A stretch of DNA of 64,000 nt from an uncultured beta proteobacterium (GCA_903822205.1 CAIJOK010000106.1:1-64000); one strand, 5' to 3'; positions 1 to 8,738 are shown, numbered from the stretch's first letter. Notes: generated by a model from the sequence alone, not told the origin. Numbers and translations are program-made.

Positions 1-635
1 AACCATATTGCATGTGCTGTGCTTGTTTGGATTAGATTGACTGAACTGGCACGTAAGTCGGCTACAACGGTTTACCAAGTTAAGAAAAATATGCTGTCGG
101 ATTACTTGCGTCGTGAACTTCGCAGTCCGTCTGTCAGATTCGCCGTAACTTGAGAACGGCCACATGACGTGCAAAAATACAACGTTTTAACGTGTTTTGC
201 GTAAGTCCTAGTAATGTAAGCAAAACGCATGAGTCATTGGTTATAAGTCACATTCAGCGGAAATTTTGGTGGGGGTCTCACGTTGGCACACAAGACCATG
301 CTGGGAATGATAGCCATTCTAAAGTTGTCCAAACGCGATATGAAAGCCCCGCAGATATGGTGATTTTACGATTTTCCATCATCATTTTTGACTTAATGAT
401 ACGTTTAAAACGTAAATATGGCAAAAAATATCAGAATACACCAACTTGTTCTTGATCGGAACAATAGCTCATGTACTATCGGCCAGCGGTGTGTCGCCAC
501 GCGATGTAGAAAAGAACGTTTGAGTGTCTGTACCAACGTTCTATCGTTGGATTCCAGCCTCATCGCTTCCTTAGCGTACGTTTTTTTAGACGACCCCAGG
601 TAAGCCAGGGTGTTGTAAATCCGACAGGAGTTGAT
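1..635. other. Gene-free left-edge region
   Basis: No reading frame here resembles a protein I know; the short frames overlap each other on both strands and lack convincing ribosome sites. The stretch is more AT-rich than the rest of the window. It holds a 7-bp inverted repeat, GTTTTGC at 194-200 and GCAAAAC at 220-226, whose right half belongs to a 22-bp sequence that recurs at 3133-3154. The end of the region supplies the ribosome binding site (AGGAG, 626-630) of the kinase that follows. It may be decayed DNA or a long regulatory region. Confidence 0.5.
213..234 (+). repeat. 22-bp direct repeat, copy 1
   Basis: This 22-bp sequence matches 3133-3154 at 20 of 22 positions in the same orientation, and the two copies bracket the hybrid kinase gene. 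Its core is AGCAAAACGC. It also forms the right arm of a small imperfect hairpin with 194-200. The function is unknown; it could be a dispersed repeat or a duplication left by an insertion. Confidence 0.55.
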
Positions 636-2777
636 GTGAGTTCTGATATGTCCATGTTGCGTCTGCGAGTCGGGCTTGTCGTCCTGCTGAGTCTCGCTTT
701 GGTCTGGGCGACAGCCTATTTCGAACTTGACAGAAGCCACTCAAGTTACATTCATGAAGCAGAAATACGCAACACAGTTCAGGCACGGGTATTTGACGAA
801 AACATGCGTTCAACCATTAAACGCATTGATCAAATACTGCTTGTTATACGTCCCCAATGGAAGGAAAATTGGGAGGATTTTTCACAGGTTATTCAGCAAT
901 GCCAGAACAATATTAAGGACATTGCGTTTCAGGTTGCTATCATTGACAAGAATGGTATCTTGGCCTTCTCAAATCTTGCCAAATCATCAGACAGGACGGA
1001 TCTTAGCAATCGTGAACATTTCAAGGTTCACCGGCAGTCTCCAACATTAGACCACCTGTTTATCAGTAAGCCTGTCAAAGGCAAGGTGTCAGGCAAATGG
1101 TCCATTCAGTTCACCAGGCCTATTTTGAACCAGGGACAATTTGATGGTGTTCTGGTGGTATCCATTAGCCCTGACCTCATTGCCAACTTTTCGCAAACCC
1201 TTGGGGTGCATGCTAGCGGTTCGGTGACTCTTGTTCGTGACTCTGGGGAAATCATGTCAAGGTTTCCGCACAATGAGGCGTTACTGGGGTTGGTGATCAA
1301 GGACGTTCCATATTCCGCCCATGATGCCCCCACCTCTGGTATATTCTTCAGAGTGGCAACCACAGACGGTATTGAACGGATGTATGGATACTTCCGTGAT
1401 ACTGAGTTTGGCTTGAATTATGTGGTTGGCGAATCCATGCAGGAGATACTTTCACCCTATAAATCAAATCGCAAGTCGGTTATCGTCGCTTCCTGTAGCG
1501 TCAGCGCTTTGACTATCTTCCTGTTTTATTTATTACTGCGTTCACTTATTAGCGCAAATAAGCTCAGGCTTGACCTTGAAGTGGCGAAGACGCACGCCGA
1601 GCAAGCCAACATGGCCAAGAGCCGCTTCCTGGCCACCATGAGCCATGAAATCCGCACCCCCATGAACGGTATTCTTGGTATAGCGCAGTTGTTGTTGATG
1701 CCCAACTTGAAGGAAGATGATCGTCGCGACTATGTTCGCACCATTCACTCGAGTGGTAATGCACTGTTGAGTTTGCTCAATGATATTCTTGACTTCTCAA
1801 AAATAGAGGCCGGAAAAATTCAACTTGACTCGGTAATCCTGGATCCGGCTAACATACTCAGTGAGATAGAGACACTGTTTTTGGGCTCAGCCCAAGCCAA
1901 GAATCTGCAACTTATGAATCAGTGGCTGGGTCCAAAAAATCAACGCTACCATGCTGATGTCCATCGAATTATCCAGATGATATCCAACATGGTGGGTAAC
2001 GCCATCAAATTTAGCGCCAAAGGCAGTGTTCGTTTGGAAGCAATGGAGATCGAACGCAACTGCGAGACAGCTTTACTGGAATTTTCTGTCATAGATACCG
2101 GAATTGGGATACCAGAGGACAAACGGGATTTGCTTTTCAAGCCCTTTTCTCAAACCGAGAATTCAACCACGCGTGAATTTGGCGGCTCTGGATTGGGTCT
2201 TTCAATCGTGAGCCAACTTGCCAAGCTTATGGGGGGGGATGTCGGTGTTGAAAGCGTAGTAGGACAAGGTTCACGATTCTGGTTTCGTGTATGGGTCAAG
2301 TGTTTCACCGAAGGTGAGGAGGCCAGCAGGCAAGAACGTGCTACGCAAGATGAAAGCAATGCGTCCGCACATACAGAACAATTGAGTGGACGAGTTCTGG
2401 TGGTTGAAGACAATATGGTCAATCGCATGGTGATTGAGTCACTGCTGGACGAGATTGGGGTAACGGTGACTTTGTTAACTGACGGACAGCAGGCCGTTGA
2501 TGCCATCACCCGTGGCGATCAACATCCCGACCTTATTTTGATGGACCTGAACATGCCTGTGATGGATGGTTACACCGCTGTTACGCTAATTCGACGATGG
2601 GAAGCCGATCAACATCGGGATTGTCTGCCCATCATTGCGCTCACTGCAGATGCTTTTGAAGAAGATCGTCAAAAATGTTTGGCTATTGGAATGGATGATT
2701 TTTTGACCAAGCCAATTCAATTGAACGCCTTAAAGTTGACATTAAGTCAATGGCTGAGCGTCAAAACACAGGACTGA
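636..2777 (+). CDS. Hybrid sensor histidine kinase with Cache sensor and receiver
   Basis: A 713-residue membrane sensor kinase. A first membrane helix (about residues 9-27) is followed by a periplasmic Cache-like sensor with an RxH-F-K region and a second helix (about 283-305). The cytoplasmic part has a HisKA dimerisation domain with the phospho-acceptor histidine in [10 protein letters not shown], a HATPase_c domain with N box GNAIKFS, DTGIGIP and [10 protein letters not shown], and a C-terminal receiver with the acceptor Asp in LILMDLNMPVMDG. It should autophosphorylate and pass phosphate to its own receiver, then to an unknown Hpt protein; no response regulator lies nearby. The start is GTG because AGGAG sits five bases upstream; ATG at 648 is the alternative. 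From HisKA onward it is very similar to the kinase at 40818-43109, so the two are paralogues with different sensor domains. The ligand is unknown. Confidence 0.88.
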   Translation: MSSDMSMLRLRVGLVVLLSLALVWATAYFELDRSHSSYIHEAEIRNTVQARVFDENMRSTIKRIDQILLVIRPQWKENWEDFSQVIQQCQNNIKDIAFQVAIIDKNGILAFSNLAKSSDRTDLSNREHFKVHRQSPTLDHLFISKPVKGKVSGKWSIQFTRPILNQGQFDGVLVVSISPDLIANFSQTLGVHASGSVTLVRDSGEIMSRFPHNEALLGLVIKDVPYSAHDAPTSGIFFRVATTDGIERMYGYFRDTEFGLNYVVGESMQEILSPYKSNRKSVIVASCSVSALTIFLFYLLLRSLISANKLRLDLEVAKTHAEQANMAKSRFLATMSHEIRTPMNGILGIAQLLLMPNLKEDDRRDYVRTIHSSGNALLSLLNDILDFSKIEAGKIQLDSVILDPANILSEIETLFLGSAQAKNLQLMNQWLGPKNQRYHADVHRIIQMISNMVGNAIKFSAKGSVRLEAMEIERNCETALLEFSVIDTGIGIPEDKRDLLFKPFSQTENSTTREFGGSGLGLSIVSQLAKLMGGDVGVESVVGQGSRFWFRVWVKCFTEGEEASRQERATQDESNASAHTEQLSGRVLVVEDNMVNRMVIESLLDEIGVTVTLLTDGQQAVDAITRGDQHPDLILMDLNMPVMDGYTAVTLIRRWEADQHRDCLPIIALTADAFEEDRQKCLAIGMDDFLTKPIQLNALKLTLSQWLSVKTQD

Positions 2778-2956
2778 ATGGCCGGTTTTGAGAAAGCAGA
2801 TTCGAATGTTGATTGACTCCAACCAGCCTATTGCCGACCGACAAAAGCAAAATTTCCACCTGAAATCTCTGTCAACAAAACGAATGTTTTCTTGACACAT
2901 CCCAAAGGAGCCTAACAAGCTTTTTTTATTGCTGTTTCCGTGCAAACTAACTCATT

Positions 2957-3042
<86 letters not shown>

Positions 3043-3125
3043 TAGACATTATTGGAAACGTATTCTTTGATTCTGCTAACTTGTTGATTTTCCAACAACC
3101 GCAGGTAGGTTTCCAATAATGTCTA
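3043..3125. repeat. Small inverted-repeat (MITE-like) element
   Basis: Perfect 17-bp inverted repeats lie at 3043-3059 (TAGACATTATTGGAAAC) and 3109-3125, enclosing 49 bp that hold a second smaller hairpin (TTGTTG/CAACAA near 3084-3100). The 83-bp unit sits at the end of the AATC tract with AATC units on both sides. Size and structure fit a non-autonomous miniature element, but no transposase or clear target duplication is visible. It could also act as a terminator-like hairpin between the kinase and the toxin locus. Confidence 0.6.
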
Positions 3126-3132
3126 ATCAATC

Positions 3133-3154
3133 AATGTTAGCAAAACGCTTGAGT
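3133..3154 (+). repeat. 22-bp direct repeat, copy 2
   Basis: Second copy of the sequence at 213-234, with two mismatches. It lies just right of the MITE-like element and just left of the end of the YafQ toxin gene. Confidence 0.55.
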
Positions 3155-3176
3155 AAGCAAATTGGGTATGAGCGTT

Positions 3177-3458
3177 TCATAGACCAAGCTCTGAGTGTGA
3201 ACCAAGACGGACGAGCTGCAAGGTGTCAGGAGAGGATGTGTTGTAGATCAGGAGCAGATCAGGTTTGACGTGGCAGTCGCGGTGATCCTTCCAGTTGCCA
3301 GTGAGGGCGTGGTCATGATGACGTTGTTCAAGCGGTTGGTTGTTTGCCAGAGCATTGAAGACAGGAAGTAAATCTGTATCCAGTGTGGCTTGGTGCTGAC
3401 CTTTGCTTTCTCGTTTGTAGTCACGTTTGAACTGGGTCGTCCATTCAATCGTCCTCAT
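3177..3458 (-). CDS. yafQ: YafQ-family mRNA interferase toxin
   Basis: A 93-residue RelE-superfamily toxin of the YafQ branch. Known YafQ proteins cleave mRNA on the ribosome and are held by the antitoxin DinJ. The diagnostic segment HALTGNWKDHRDCHVKPD and the following LLLIY strand are present, and the histidines and aspartate matching E. coli His50, His63, Asp67 and His87 can be seen, so the toxin looks catalytically complete. The start is the ATG at 3458, which overlaps the antitoxin reading frame by 14 bases, the usual arrangement for this operon. The partner antitoxin carries an in-frame stop (see next entry), which makes an intact toxin unexpected. Confidence 0.88.
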   Translation of the reverse strand: MRTIEWTTQFKRDYKRESKGQHQATLDTDLLPVFNALANNQPLEQRHHDHALTGNWKDHRDCHVKPDLLLIYNTSSPDTLQLVRLGSHSELGL

Positions 3459-3708
3459 GCAAAGCAACCATCAGTTCTTCGATTGTGTTGGCACGATGCA
3501 AGTTGCCGGCCCTGGCTTCACGCATGGCTGCAATGGTGGTGGCGTTGGGTATCTACGGCTCAAAAGGCAAGGCCTTTTCTTGGGACACCTGCGTGAGTAG
3601 CAATCGAACCGCATCGAACACAGTAAGACCCATAGCCGCGAGTACAGCGGTCGCTTCATCTTTGATAGCTCGATCAATCCTCGTCTGAATCAGTGCGTTT
3701 GCAGCCAT
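3445..3708 (-). pseudogene. dinJ: DinJ/RelB-type antitoxin interrupted by an amber codon
   Basis: Reading from ATG at 3708 gives an 87-codon frame with the length and pattern of DinJ: an N-terminal ribbon-helix-helix (MAANALIQTRIDRAIKDEA), then GLTVFDAVRLLLTQV, EKALPFEP and a C-terminal toxin-binding part. Codon 52 (3555-3553) is TAG, where DinJ relatives have a coding codon between PFEP and IPN. As read, only the 51-residue DNA-binding half would be made and the toxin-neutralising half lost. An internal ATG follows (in IAAMREARA) but lacks an obvious ribosome site. Possible explanations are a real nonsense mutation, a sequencing error, or restart of translation. Homology to DinJ is strong; the functional state is unknown. 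Confidence 0.82.
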
Positions 3709-3726
3709 AGCATCCTTTATGATTGA

Positions 3727-3856
3727 ACTCCACTTTAGACATTCAGCACATCATGAAGAGCTAACTTGTTGATTTCTAATAACAATGTAGAAAAAGTTCT
3801 GATTCCGTCAAGTCATTGATTTTGTTCAATAAATCTTCGAGAGTCTAAAGTGGAGT
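3727..3856. repeat. Second short inverted-repeat element
   Basis: Perfect 14-bp inverted repeats, ACTCCACTTTAGAC at 3727-3740 and its complement at 3843-3856, enclose about 100 AT-rich bases. Inside, GCTAACTTGTTGATTT at 3760-3775 is identical to 3075-3090 inside the first element, so the two elements share sequence. The right arm ends about 30 bp before recognisable gyrB sequence starts. A non-autonomous mobile element or remnant IS end is likely; no transposase is seen. Confidence 0.55.
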
Positions 3857-3885
3857 GATTGAATTACATTGCAATACATTAACAG

Positions 3886-4453
3886 TGGCTACAACGAGCA
3901 GGTGCTGTGCTTTATCAACAACATCCCGCAGCGTGACGGGGGTACAGGCCGGTTTGCCAGATGCCTTGGTATCCAGTGAGTTTGATGTGCGCACCGACAA
4001 GCCCCTGTTGCGTGTCAGCAGGCATTTGCACGGCAACCTCAAATGCAGCGTAATCACCCAGGATTTTGTTCATGGGGCTGATTACGCCACCTTGTGCGAA
4101 TCTGCCCAGACTTTTCGTGGACTGCTCTGGGCGCTGGGGCCAGGGTGACACACGGCGAGGGTGAGCGTCAAAAAGAGCAAAAAGTGGGTGACTTTCGCGA
4201 GGCCATGGCCTGGTTGATCTCCCAGGCTGAGGCCAGCACCAGCCGCCAGCGCTACAAAGGTCTGGGCGAAATGAACCCCGAGCAACTGTGGGAAACCACC
4301 ATGGACCCGGCCGTTCGCACCTTGTTGCGGGTTCAAATTGACGACACGATCGAGGCTGACCGGGTGTTTACGATGCTGATGGGCGACGAGGTTGAACCCC
4401 ACCGAGAATTCATCGAGACCAACGCACTGCAAGCCGGTAATATTGACATTTAA
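3886..4453 (+). pseudogene. gyrB: Decayed DNA gyrase subunit B remnant
   Basis: Three blocks of GyrB sequence are visible in changing frames. Block 1 (about 3886-3946, codon phase of 3911) reads NSGYNEQVLCFINNIPQRDG, the transducer-domain region near residue 290 of GyrB. Block 2 (about 3960-4130, phase of 3855) reads EFDVRTDKPLLRV through [14 protein letters not shown] and TFRGLL, from the part after the TOPRIM region in betaproteobacterial GyrB. Block 3 (about 4145-4453, phase of 4094) reads [22 protein letters not shown] through [20 protein letters not shown] to the natural C-terminus [10 protein letters not shown]. The ATPase domain and most of the centre, including TOPRIM, are missing, and at least two frameshifts separate the blocks. 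An intact gyrB must exist elsewhere. This is probably a partial duplication that decayed beside the repeat elements. Confidence 0.85.
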
Positions 4454-4468
4454 GTGCAAAGACAAAGT

Positions 4469-5083
4469 ATGCAACTCATTTTGGCCTCCAACAATCAGGG
4501 TAAATTGTCCGAACTTTCTGCCATGCTGGCTCCCCTAGGGTGCAGTCTGGTGGCACAGGGGGCACTGAACATCCCAGAGACTTGTGAACCTTTTCACACC
4601 TTTATTGAAAACGCACTGGCCAAGGCCCGTCACGCTGCCATGCTGGGCCAACTGCCTGCACTGGCTGACGATGCAGGGCTGTGTGTGGACGCGTTTGGAG
4701 GCCTGCCGGGTGTTCAGACGGCTTTTTATGCCACGCAATTTGGCTATTCCAAAAGTGATGCCAACAATGTGCGTGCGCTGCTTGAGCAATTGCAGGGAGT
4801 GACCAACCGGCGCGCCGCCATGGTGTGTACGCTGGTGGCCGTTCGGTCTGCCGATGACCCCGAGCCTTTGGTGGCCACAGGTCGTGTGGTCGGTCATATT
4901 GCCCATGCACCTATAGGCCAGCAGGGTTTTGGGTTTGACCCCGTGATGGTGGTGCCCGAGCTGGGGCAGACCTTTGCCCAATTGCCTGTGGATGTCAAAA
5001 ATGCTTACAGCCACCGCAGCCGGGCGGCCAGGGCCATGCTGGCGCTGATGCGCGAACATTGGAATTTGAACAGCCCAAAATAG
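4469..5083 (+). CDS. rdgB: RdgB/HAM1 non-canonical purine NTP pyrophosphatase
   Basis: A 204-residue protein that hydrolyses dITP, XTP and related deaminated purine triphosphates to monophosphates, keeping them out of DNA and RNA. Family marks are ILASNNQGKLSEL at the N-terminus (the SxNxxK nucleotide motif), ALADDAGLCVDAFGG with the metal-binding acidic residues, GFGFDPV, and SHRSRA near the C-terminus. ATG at 4469 fits the family N-terminus; a GTG at 4454 directly after the gyrB remnant stop would add five residues. In many betaproteobacteria rdgB lies with rph and hemW; here it stands alone beside the gyrB fossil. Confidence 0.93.
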   Translation: MQLILASNNQGKLSELSAMLAPLGCSLVAQGALNIPETCEPFHTFIENALAKARHAAMLGQLPALADDAGLCVDAFGGLPGVQTAFYATQFGYSKSDANNVRALLEQLQGVTNRRAAMVCTLVAVRSADDPEPLVATGRVVGHIAHAPIGQQGFGFDPVMVVPELGQTFAQLPVDVKNAYSHRSRAARAMLALMREHWNLNSPK

Positions 5084-5152
5084 GACGAAAACAGGCCAAA
5101 AACAGGCCAAAAGTTAGAATGTCCCTGTTTTACATCACCCTAGAAAGCTTTT

Positions 5153-6349
5153 ATGTCCATCTTCTCAGCCGTTGCACTGGCCCCCCGTGACCCCATTTTG
5201 GGGCTGAACGAGCAATTTAATTCCGATACCAACCCGTCAAAAGTCAACTTGGGCGTGGGGGTTTATTCCGACGACAGCGGCAAATTGCCGCTGCTGTCAT
5301 GCGTGTTGGCCGCCGAGCAAACCATGCTAAGCGCACCTAAGCCTCGCGGCTATCTGCCCATCGACGGAATGGCTGCTTATGTATCTGCCGTCAAGTCGCT
5401 GGTGTTTGGTGCGGACAGTGAGCCTGTGCTATCAGGTCGTTTGGCCACCGTGCAGACCCTGGGCGGTACGGGCGGCCTCAAGGTGGGGGCTGATTTTTTG
5501 AAGAGCCTCAAAACCGGTGCCAAGGTGTTGATCAGCGACCCAAGTTGGGAAAACCACCGTGCGCTTTTTGGAGGGGCTGACTTTTCGATCGGGACCTACC
5601 GCTATTACGATGCCGCTACCCGCAGCATAGACTTTGACGGGATGTTGTCCGACCTGAACGCCGCTGGCCCGGGCACCGTGGTTTTGCTGCATGCCTGCTG
5701 CCATAACCCCACCGGTTACGACCTGTCGCCCGCCCAGTGGGATCAGGTGATCATCACCCTGAAGACCCGCAATTTGCTGCCTTTTCTGGACATGGCCTAC
5801 CAGGGGTTTAGCGCGGGTCTGGTTGAAGACAGCGAGGTGATTCGTAAGTTTGCAGCATCTGGCCTGGTGTTTTGTGTGGCCAATAGCTTTAGCAAGAGCT
5901 TTAGCCTGTATGGCGAGCGTGTCGGCGCGCTCAGTGTGTTGTGCCGCACAGCGGATGAGGCCACACGGGTCTTGAGTCAGCTTAAAAGCGTGGTCCGCGC
6001 CAACTACAGCAACCCCCCTACCCACGGCGCGGCCATTGTGGCGGCGGTACTCTCCAGCCCTGCGCTGCGTACCCAGTGGGAGGCCGAGCTTGGCGACATG
6101 CGCGTTCGCATCAAGACCATGCGCCAGCGTTTGGCTGACGGCCTACAGGCTGCTGGCATCACGCAAGACATGAGCTTTATCACGCGCCAAGTGGGGATGT
6201 TCAGCTATTCGGGCCTGTCCAAAGACCAAATGGTGCGGCTGCGTCAAGAGTTTGGCATCTATGGCACCGACACGGGTCGCATCTGCGTGGCTGCGCTCAA
6301 CAGCAAAAACATCGACTACGTTTGTGCCAGCATTGCCCGTGTGCTTTGA
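5153..6349 (+). CDS. Aromatic amino acid / aspartate aminotransferase
   Basis: A 398-residue class I PLP-dependent aminotransferase of the AspC/TyrB group. It opens with the typical FSAVALAPRDPILGLNEQF segment and VNLGVGVYSDDSGKLP; the cofactor lysine lies in ANSFSKSFSLYGERVG, and the substrate-binding Arg is near the C-terminus in DTGRICVAALN. It should move amino groups between glutamate and aspartate or the aromatic amino acids. Sequence alone does not separate TyrB from AspC, so no symbol is given. It ends 6 bp from the end of the converging GGDEF gene. Confidence 0.9.
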   Translation: MSIFSAVALAPRDPILGLNEQFNSDTNPSKVNLGVGVYSDDSGKLPLLSCVLAAEQTMLSAPKPRGYLPIDGMAAYVSAVKSLVFGADSEPVLSGRLATVQTLGGTGGLKVGADFLKSLKTGAKVLISDPSWENHRALFGGADFSIGTYRYYDAATRSIDFDGMLSDLNAAGPGTVVLLHACCHNPTGYDLSPAQWDQVIITLKTRNLLPFLDMAYQGFSAGLVEDSEVIRKFAASGLVFCVANSFSKSFSLYGERVGALSVLCRTADEATRVLSQLKSVVRANYSNPPTHGAAIVAAVLSSPALRTQWEAELGDMRVRIKTMRQRLADGLQAAGITQDMSFITRQVGMFSYSGLSKDQMVRLRQEFGIYGTDTGRICVAALNSKNIDYVCASIARVL

Positions 6350-6355
6350 CGAGGG

Positions 6356-8455
6356 CTATTCACCAGGCGAGTGGCCTTGGGGGTCACAAAACCGCAAGGT
6401 GTTGCGTCCACTGGCCTTGGCCTGGTACATCGACATGTCGGCGCGTTTAAGCACATCGTCCATGCTCTCGCGGTGGTCGGCAAACAGGGCAATGCCAATG
6501 CTGGCCGTGACGTGGCAGTGCTTATTGCCTATCAGATAAGGCTCTCTCAGAAGCGTCATGAGCTTGTTGCCGATGAGGTCCGCCTGCGCGATGGCCTCAG
6601 ACGTGGTGTTACCCAGGTCTTCAAGCATTACCACAAATTCATCTCCACTTAAACGTGCAACCGTATCGGCGTGGCGAACCCCCTTGCCCAAACGTTGGGC
6701 AACTTGCTCAAGCAACAAATCGCCCATGTGGTGTCCCAAGGTGTTGTTGATGATCTTGAAGTGGTCCAAATCAATGAACAGCAAGGCACCGAGGTGCTTG
6801 TTGCGCCAGCCTTCAGTCATCGCCCGCTTGAGCCTGTCCATCAACAACCGACGGTTGGGTAAATGGGTCAAGGGGTCATAAAACGCCAGGTTGTGAATTT
6901 GGTTTTCGGTGGCTTTGCGTTCGCTGATGTCGCTGAAGGCCGCCACATAGTGCGTGATCTCGCCGTCGGAATTTTTAACTGCAGTGATCGTTAACCACTC
7001 CGGAAAAACCGTGCCATTTTTGTGCCGATCCCAAATTTCACCAGACCAGACCCCACGTATGGAGATCGACTGGTACAAGGCTTGGTAAAACAGCGCATCG
7101 TGCCGTCCAGAGCTGAATATTTGTGGCGTTTTGCCGATCACATCCTGTTCGGAGTAACCTGTGATCTGGGCAAAAGCCTGATTGACACGCAAAATGACTT
7201 TGTGGGCATCGGTGATGATCATGCCCACTTGGGTGTTGAAGGCCGAAGCCGCAATGCGCAGTTCTGACTCCAGACGTTTTTGCTGGGTGATGTCACGGAT
7301 CACGGCAACGCCGTGCCGCACTTGCCCCAAATCAACGACTGTTACCGAAAGATCGATCGGAAATTCTTCGCCGTTGCGGCGCAGCGCCAGGGTTTCAAAA
7401 CGCTGACCCAGGTCATCACCGCTGACGTGGGCCTGACGGTAGCGCAGACTGGTTTTTGCGAGTTGGCGCAGACGCTCAGGCACCAGCACAGTCTGAAATT
7501 GGACCTCTTGCAAGTCCTCTTGGGTGTAGCCAAACATGCGCTGGGCAGCGGGGTTCCAATAAACGATCTGGTCATCCGGCCCTACGATCAGGATGGCATC
7601 CTGGGCCGCTGTGCTGATCAGCCTGAATTTTTCTTCGCTTTGGGTCAGGGCCTCGGTGCGCCGTTGCAATTCTTGCGTGGTGTCTTGCAGTTTGCCGATC
7701 ACACTGTGGACGTGTTTGGCAAAGGGGTGAAAAATCAGCACCGCCTCCAGCAGCAAAAGCAGCAGGGTGACCAACCAAAACAAGGTCTCAGCCTTTTCAA
7801 GGTTCGCCACTTTTGTTTCACCCTCTTGCTGATACAACTGCACCATCTCGTCCAGCGCTTTGACCAGCGGCCCTGATGCCGTGCGGGTGATCAATTGCAG
7901 GTCAGGGTTGTTGGGGGTCCATTCGTCATCGTGACTGGCCAACAGGCGCAACACGGCGCTGATGTAGGTTCTGACCTGCGTATCCAAAGACTGTACGCCG
8001 TCAAAATACATTTTGTGGGCCGCAGGAGACATCTGTGTGGGAAGCCCCATTGCAGCATCACCCTGCGTCAGCCCATGGTGTGACTTTGTCATCAGATCAA
8101 GGGCTTGTTGCAGCTTGGCCTGGATCGGCGGGCGGTCAGCAGGCGCGGCCATGACCAAAAGGTTTGAAAACAAGGCGGTGCGCTGACTGAGCATGCGCTG
8201 GCGGCCACTGACATTGACCACGGCTGCGGTGCTTCTTTGCTCGGAGATCACCAAATGCAGGCTAAGCCAAGCCGCTGTGGACAAACTGGCTACCAAAGCC
8301 AATGCAGTCGCGTAGCGCCAGGTCAGCGACCGCGCCACGGTCGCATCGCCACTGGACTTGGGTGGGGTCGGAAGATTCAACATGGGCAAGCTTTGAATGG
8401 AGGGCGACAGATCATGATACTGGGTCTGTGGGGGGGGTGTCCATGATTGTGACAA
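6356..8455 (-). CDS. PilJ-PAS-PAS-GGDEF diguanylate cyclase
   Basis: A 699-residue signalling protein. A membrane helix (about residues 45-68) precedes a periplasmic type IV pili methyl-accepting (PilJ-like) sensor with the NVSGRQRMLSQR signature, then a second helix (about 225-245), two PAS domains (EEKFRLISTAAQDAILIVGPD and MIITDAHKVILRVNQAF) and a C-terminal GGDEF domain. The active-site motif is SGDEF, a variant found in active cyclases, and an inhibitory RxxD site (RHAD) lies five residues before it. No EAL domain follows. It should make c-di-GMP in response to a periplasmic cue, perhaps nitrate or nitrite as in NarX-like PilJ domains, though that is only inference. It converges with the aminotransferase gene. 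Confidence 0.88.
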   Translation of the reverse strand: MSQSWTPPPQTQYHDLSPSIQSLPMLNLPTPPKSSGDATVARSLTWRYATALALVASLSTAAWLSLHLVISEQRSTAAVVNVSGRQRMLSQRTALFSNLLVMAAPADRPPIQAKLQQALDLMTKSHHGLTQGDAAMGLPTQMSPAAHKMYFDGVQSLDTQVRTYISAVLRLLASHDDEWTPNNPDLQLITRTASGPLVKALDEMVQLYQQEGETKVANLEKAETLFWLVTLLLLLLEAVLIFHPFAKHVHSVIGKLQDTTQELQRRTEALTQSEEKFRLISTAAQDAILIVGPDDQIVYWNPAAQRMFGYTQEDLQEVQFQTVLVPERLRQLAKTSLRYRQAHVSGDDLGQRFETLALRRNGEEFPIDLSVTVVDLGQVRHGVAVIRDITQQKRLESELRIAASAFNTQVGMIITDAHKVILRVNQAFAQITGYSEQDVIGKTPQIFSSGRHDALFYQALYQSISIRGVWSGEIWDRHKNGTVFPEWLTITAVKNSDGEITHYVAAFSDISERKATENQIHNLAFYDPLTHLPNRRLLMDRLKRAMTEGWRNKHLGALLFIDLDHFKIINNTLGHHMGDLLLEQVAQRLGKGVRHADTVARLSGDEFVVMLEDLGNTTSEAIAQADLIGNKLMTLLREPYLIGNKHCHVTASIGIALFADHRESMDDVLKRADMSMYQAKASGRNTLRFCDPQGHSPGE

Positions 8456-8604
8456 AACTGTCTGTGCTCCACGCGATCCAAGGCAAGCCAGGGGCCACTA
8501 AGACGGGTTCTTGGGGGTGAGAAAATGAGACGGTTTTGCAGGGTGATGGTGCGAAGGGTCAGAATTTTGGATTACAATTTTCAGCGTCGGTCATTTGGTC
8601 GTTA

Positions 8605-8680
8605 GCGGGAATAGCTCAGTTGGTAGAGCGCAACCTTGCCAAGGTTGAGGTCGAGAGTTCGAGACTCTTTTCCCGCTCCA
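8605..8680 (+). tRNA. tRNA-Gly (GCC)
   Basis: A 76-nt cloverleaf including encoded CCA. The acceptor stem is GCGGGAA/TTCCCGC, the D arm contains AGCTCAGTTGGTAGAGC, the anticodon loop reads CTTGCCAAG with anticodon GCC, and the T arm contains GTTCGAG. A strong terminator follows at once. Confidence 0.96.
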
Positions 8681-8686
8681 GTTTTC

Positions 8687-8722
8687 GTCTCGGGAAGCCA
8701 TCGCTTCCCTTTTTTTTGAGAC
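8687..8722 (+). terminator. Rho-independent terminator after tRNA-Gly
   Basis: GGGAAGC (8692-8698) pairs with GCTTCCC (8703-8709) across a four-base loop, followed by eight T (8710-8717). An outer GTCTC/GAGAC stem (8687-8691 / 8718-8722) can close around it. It separates the two tRNA genes, so tRNA-Cys may need its own promoter or read-through. Confidence 0.85.
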
Positions 8723-8738
8723 CGTTTCACTCCATCAT

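Noticed and set aside
1..740. Overlapping short frames at 192-455, 405-740 (minus) and 586-813 (minus)
   Set aside because: They overlap one another and the kinase start on opposite strands, have no recognisable domain and no clear ribosome sites.
3855..4148. Independent 97-residue gene before the gyrB C-terminal piece
   Set aside because: Its C-terminal half is GyrB sequence in another frame, so it belongs to the gyrB remnant.
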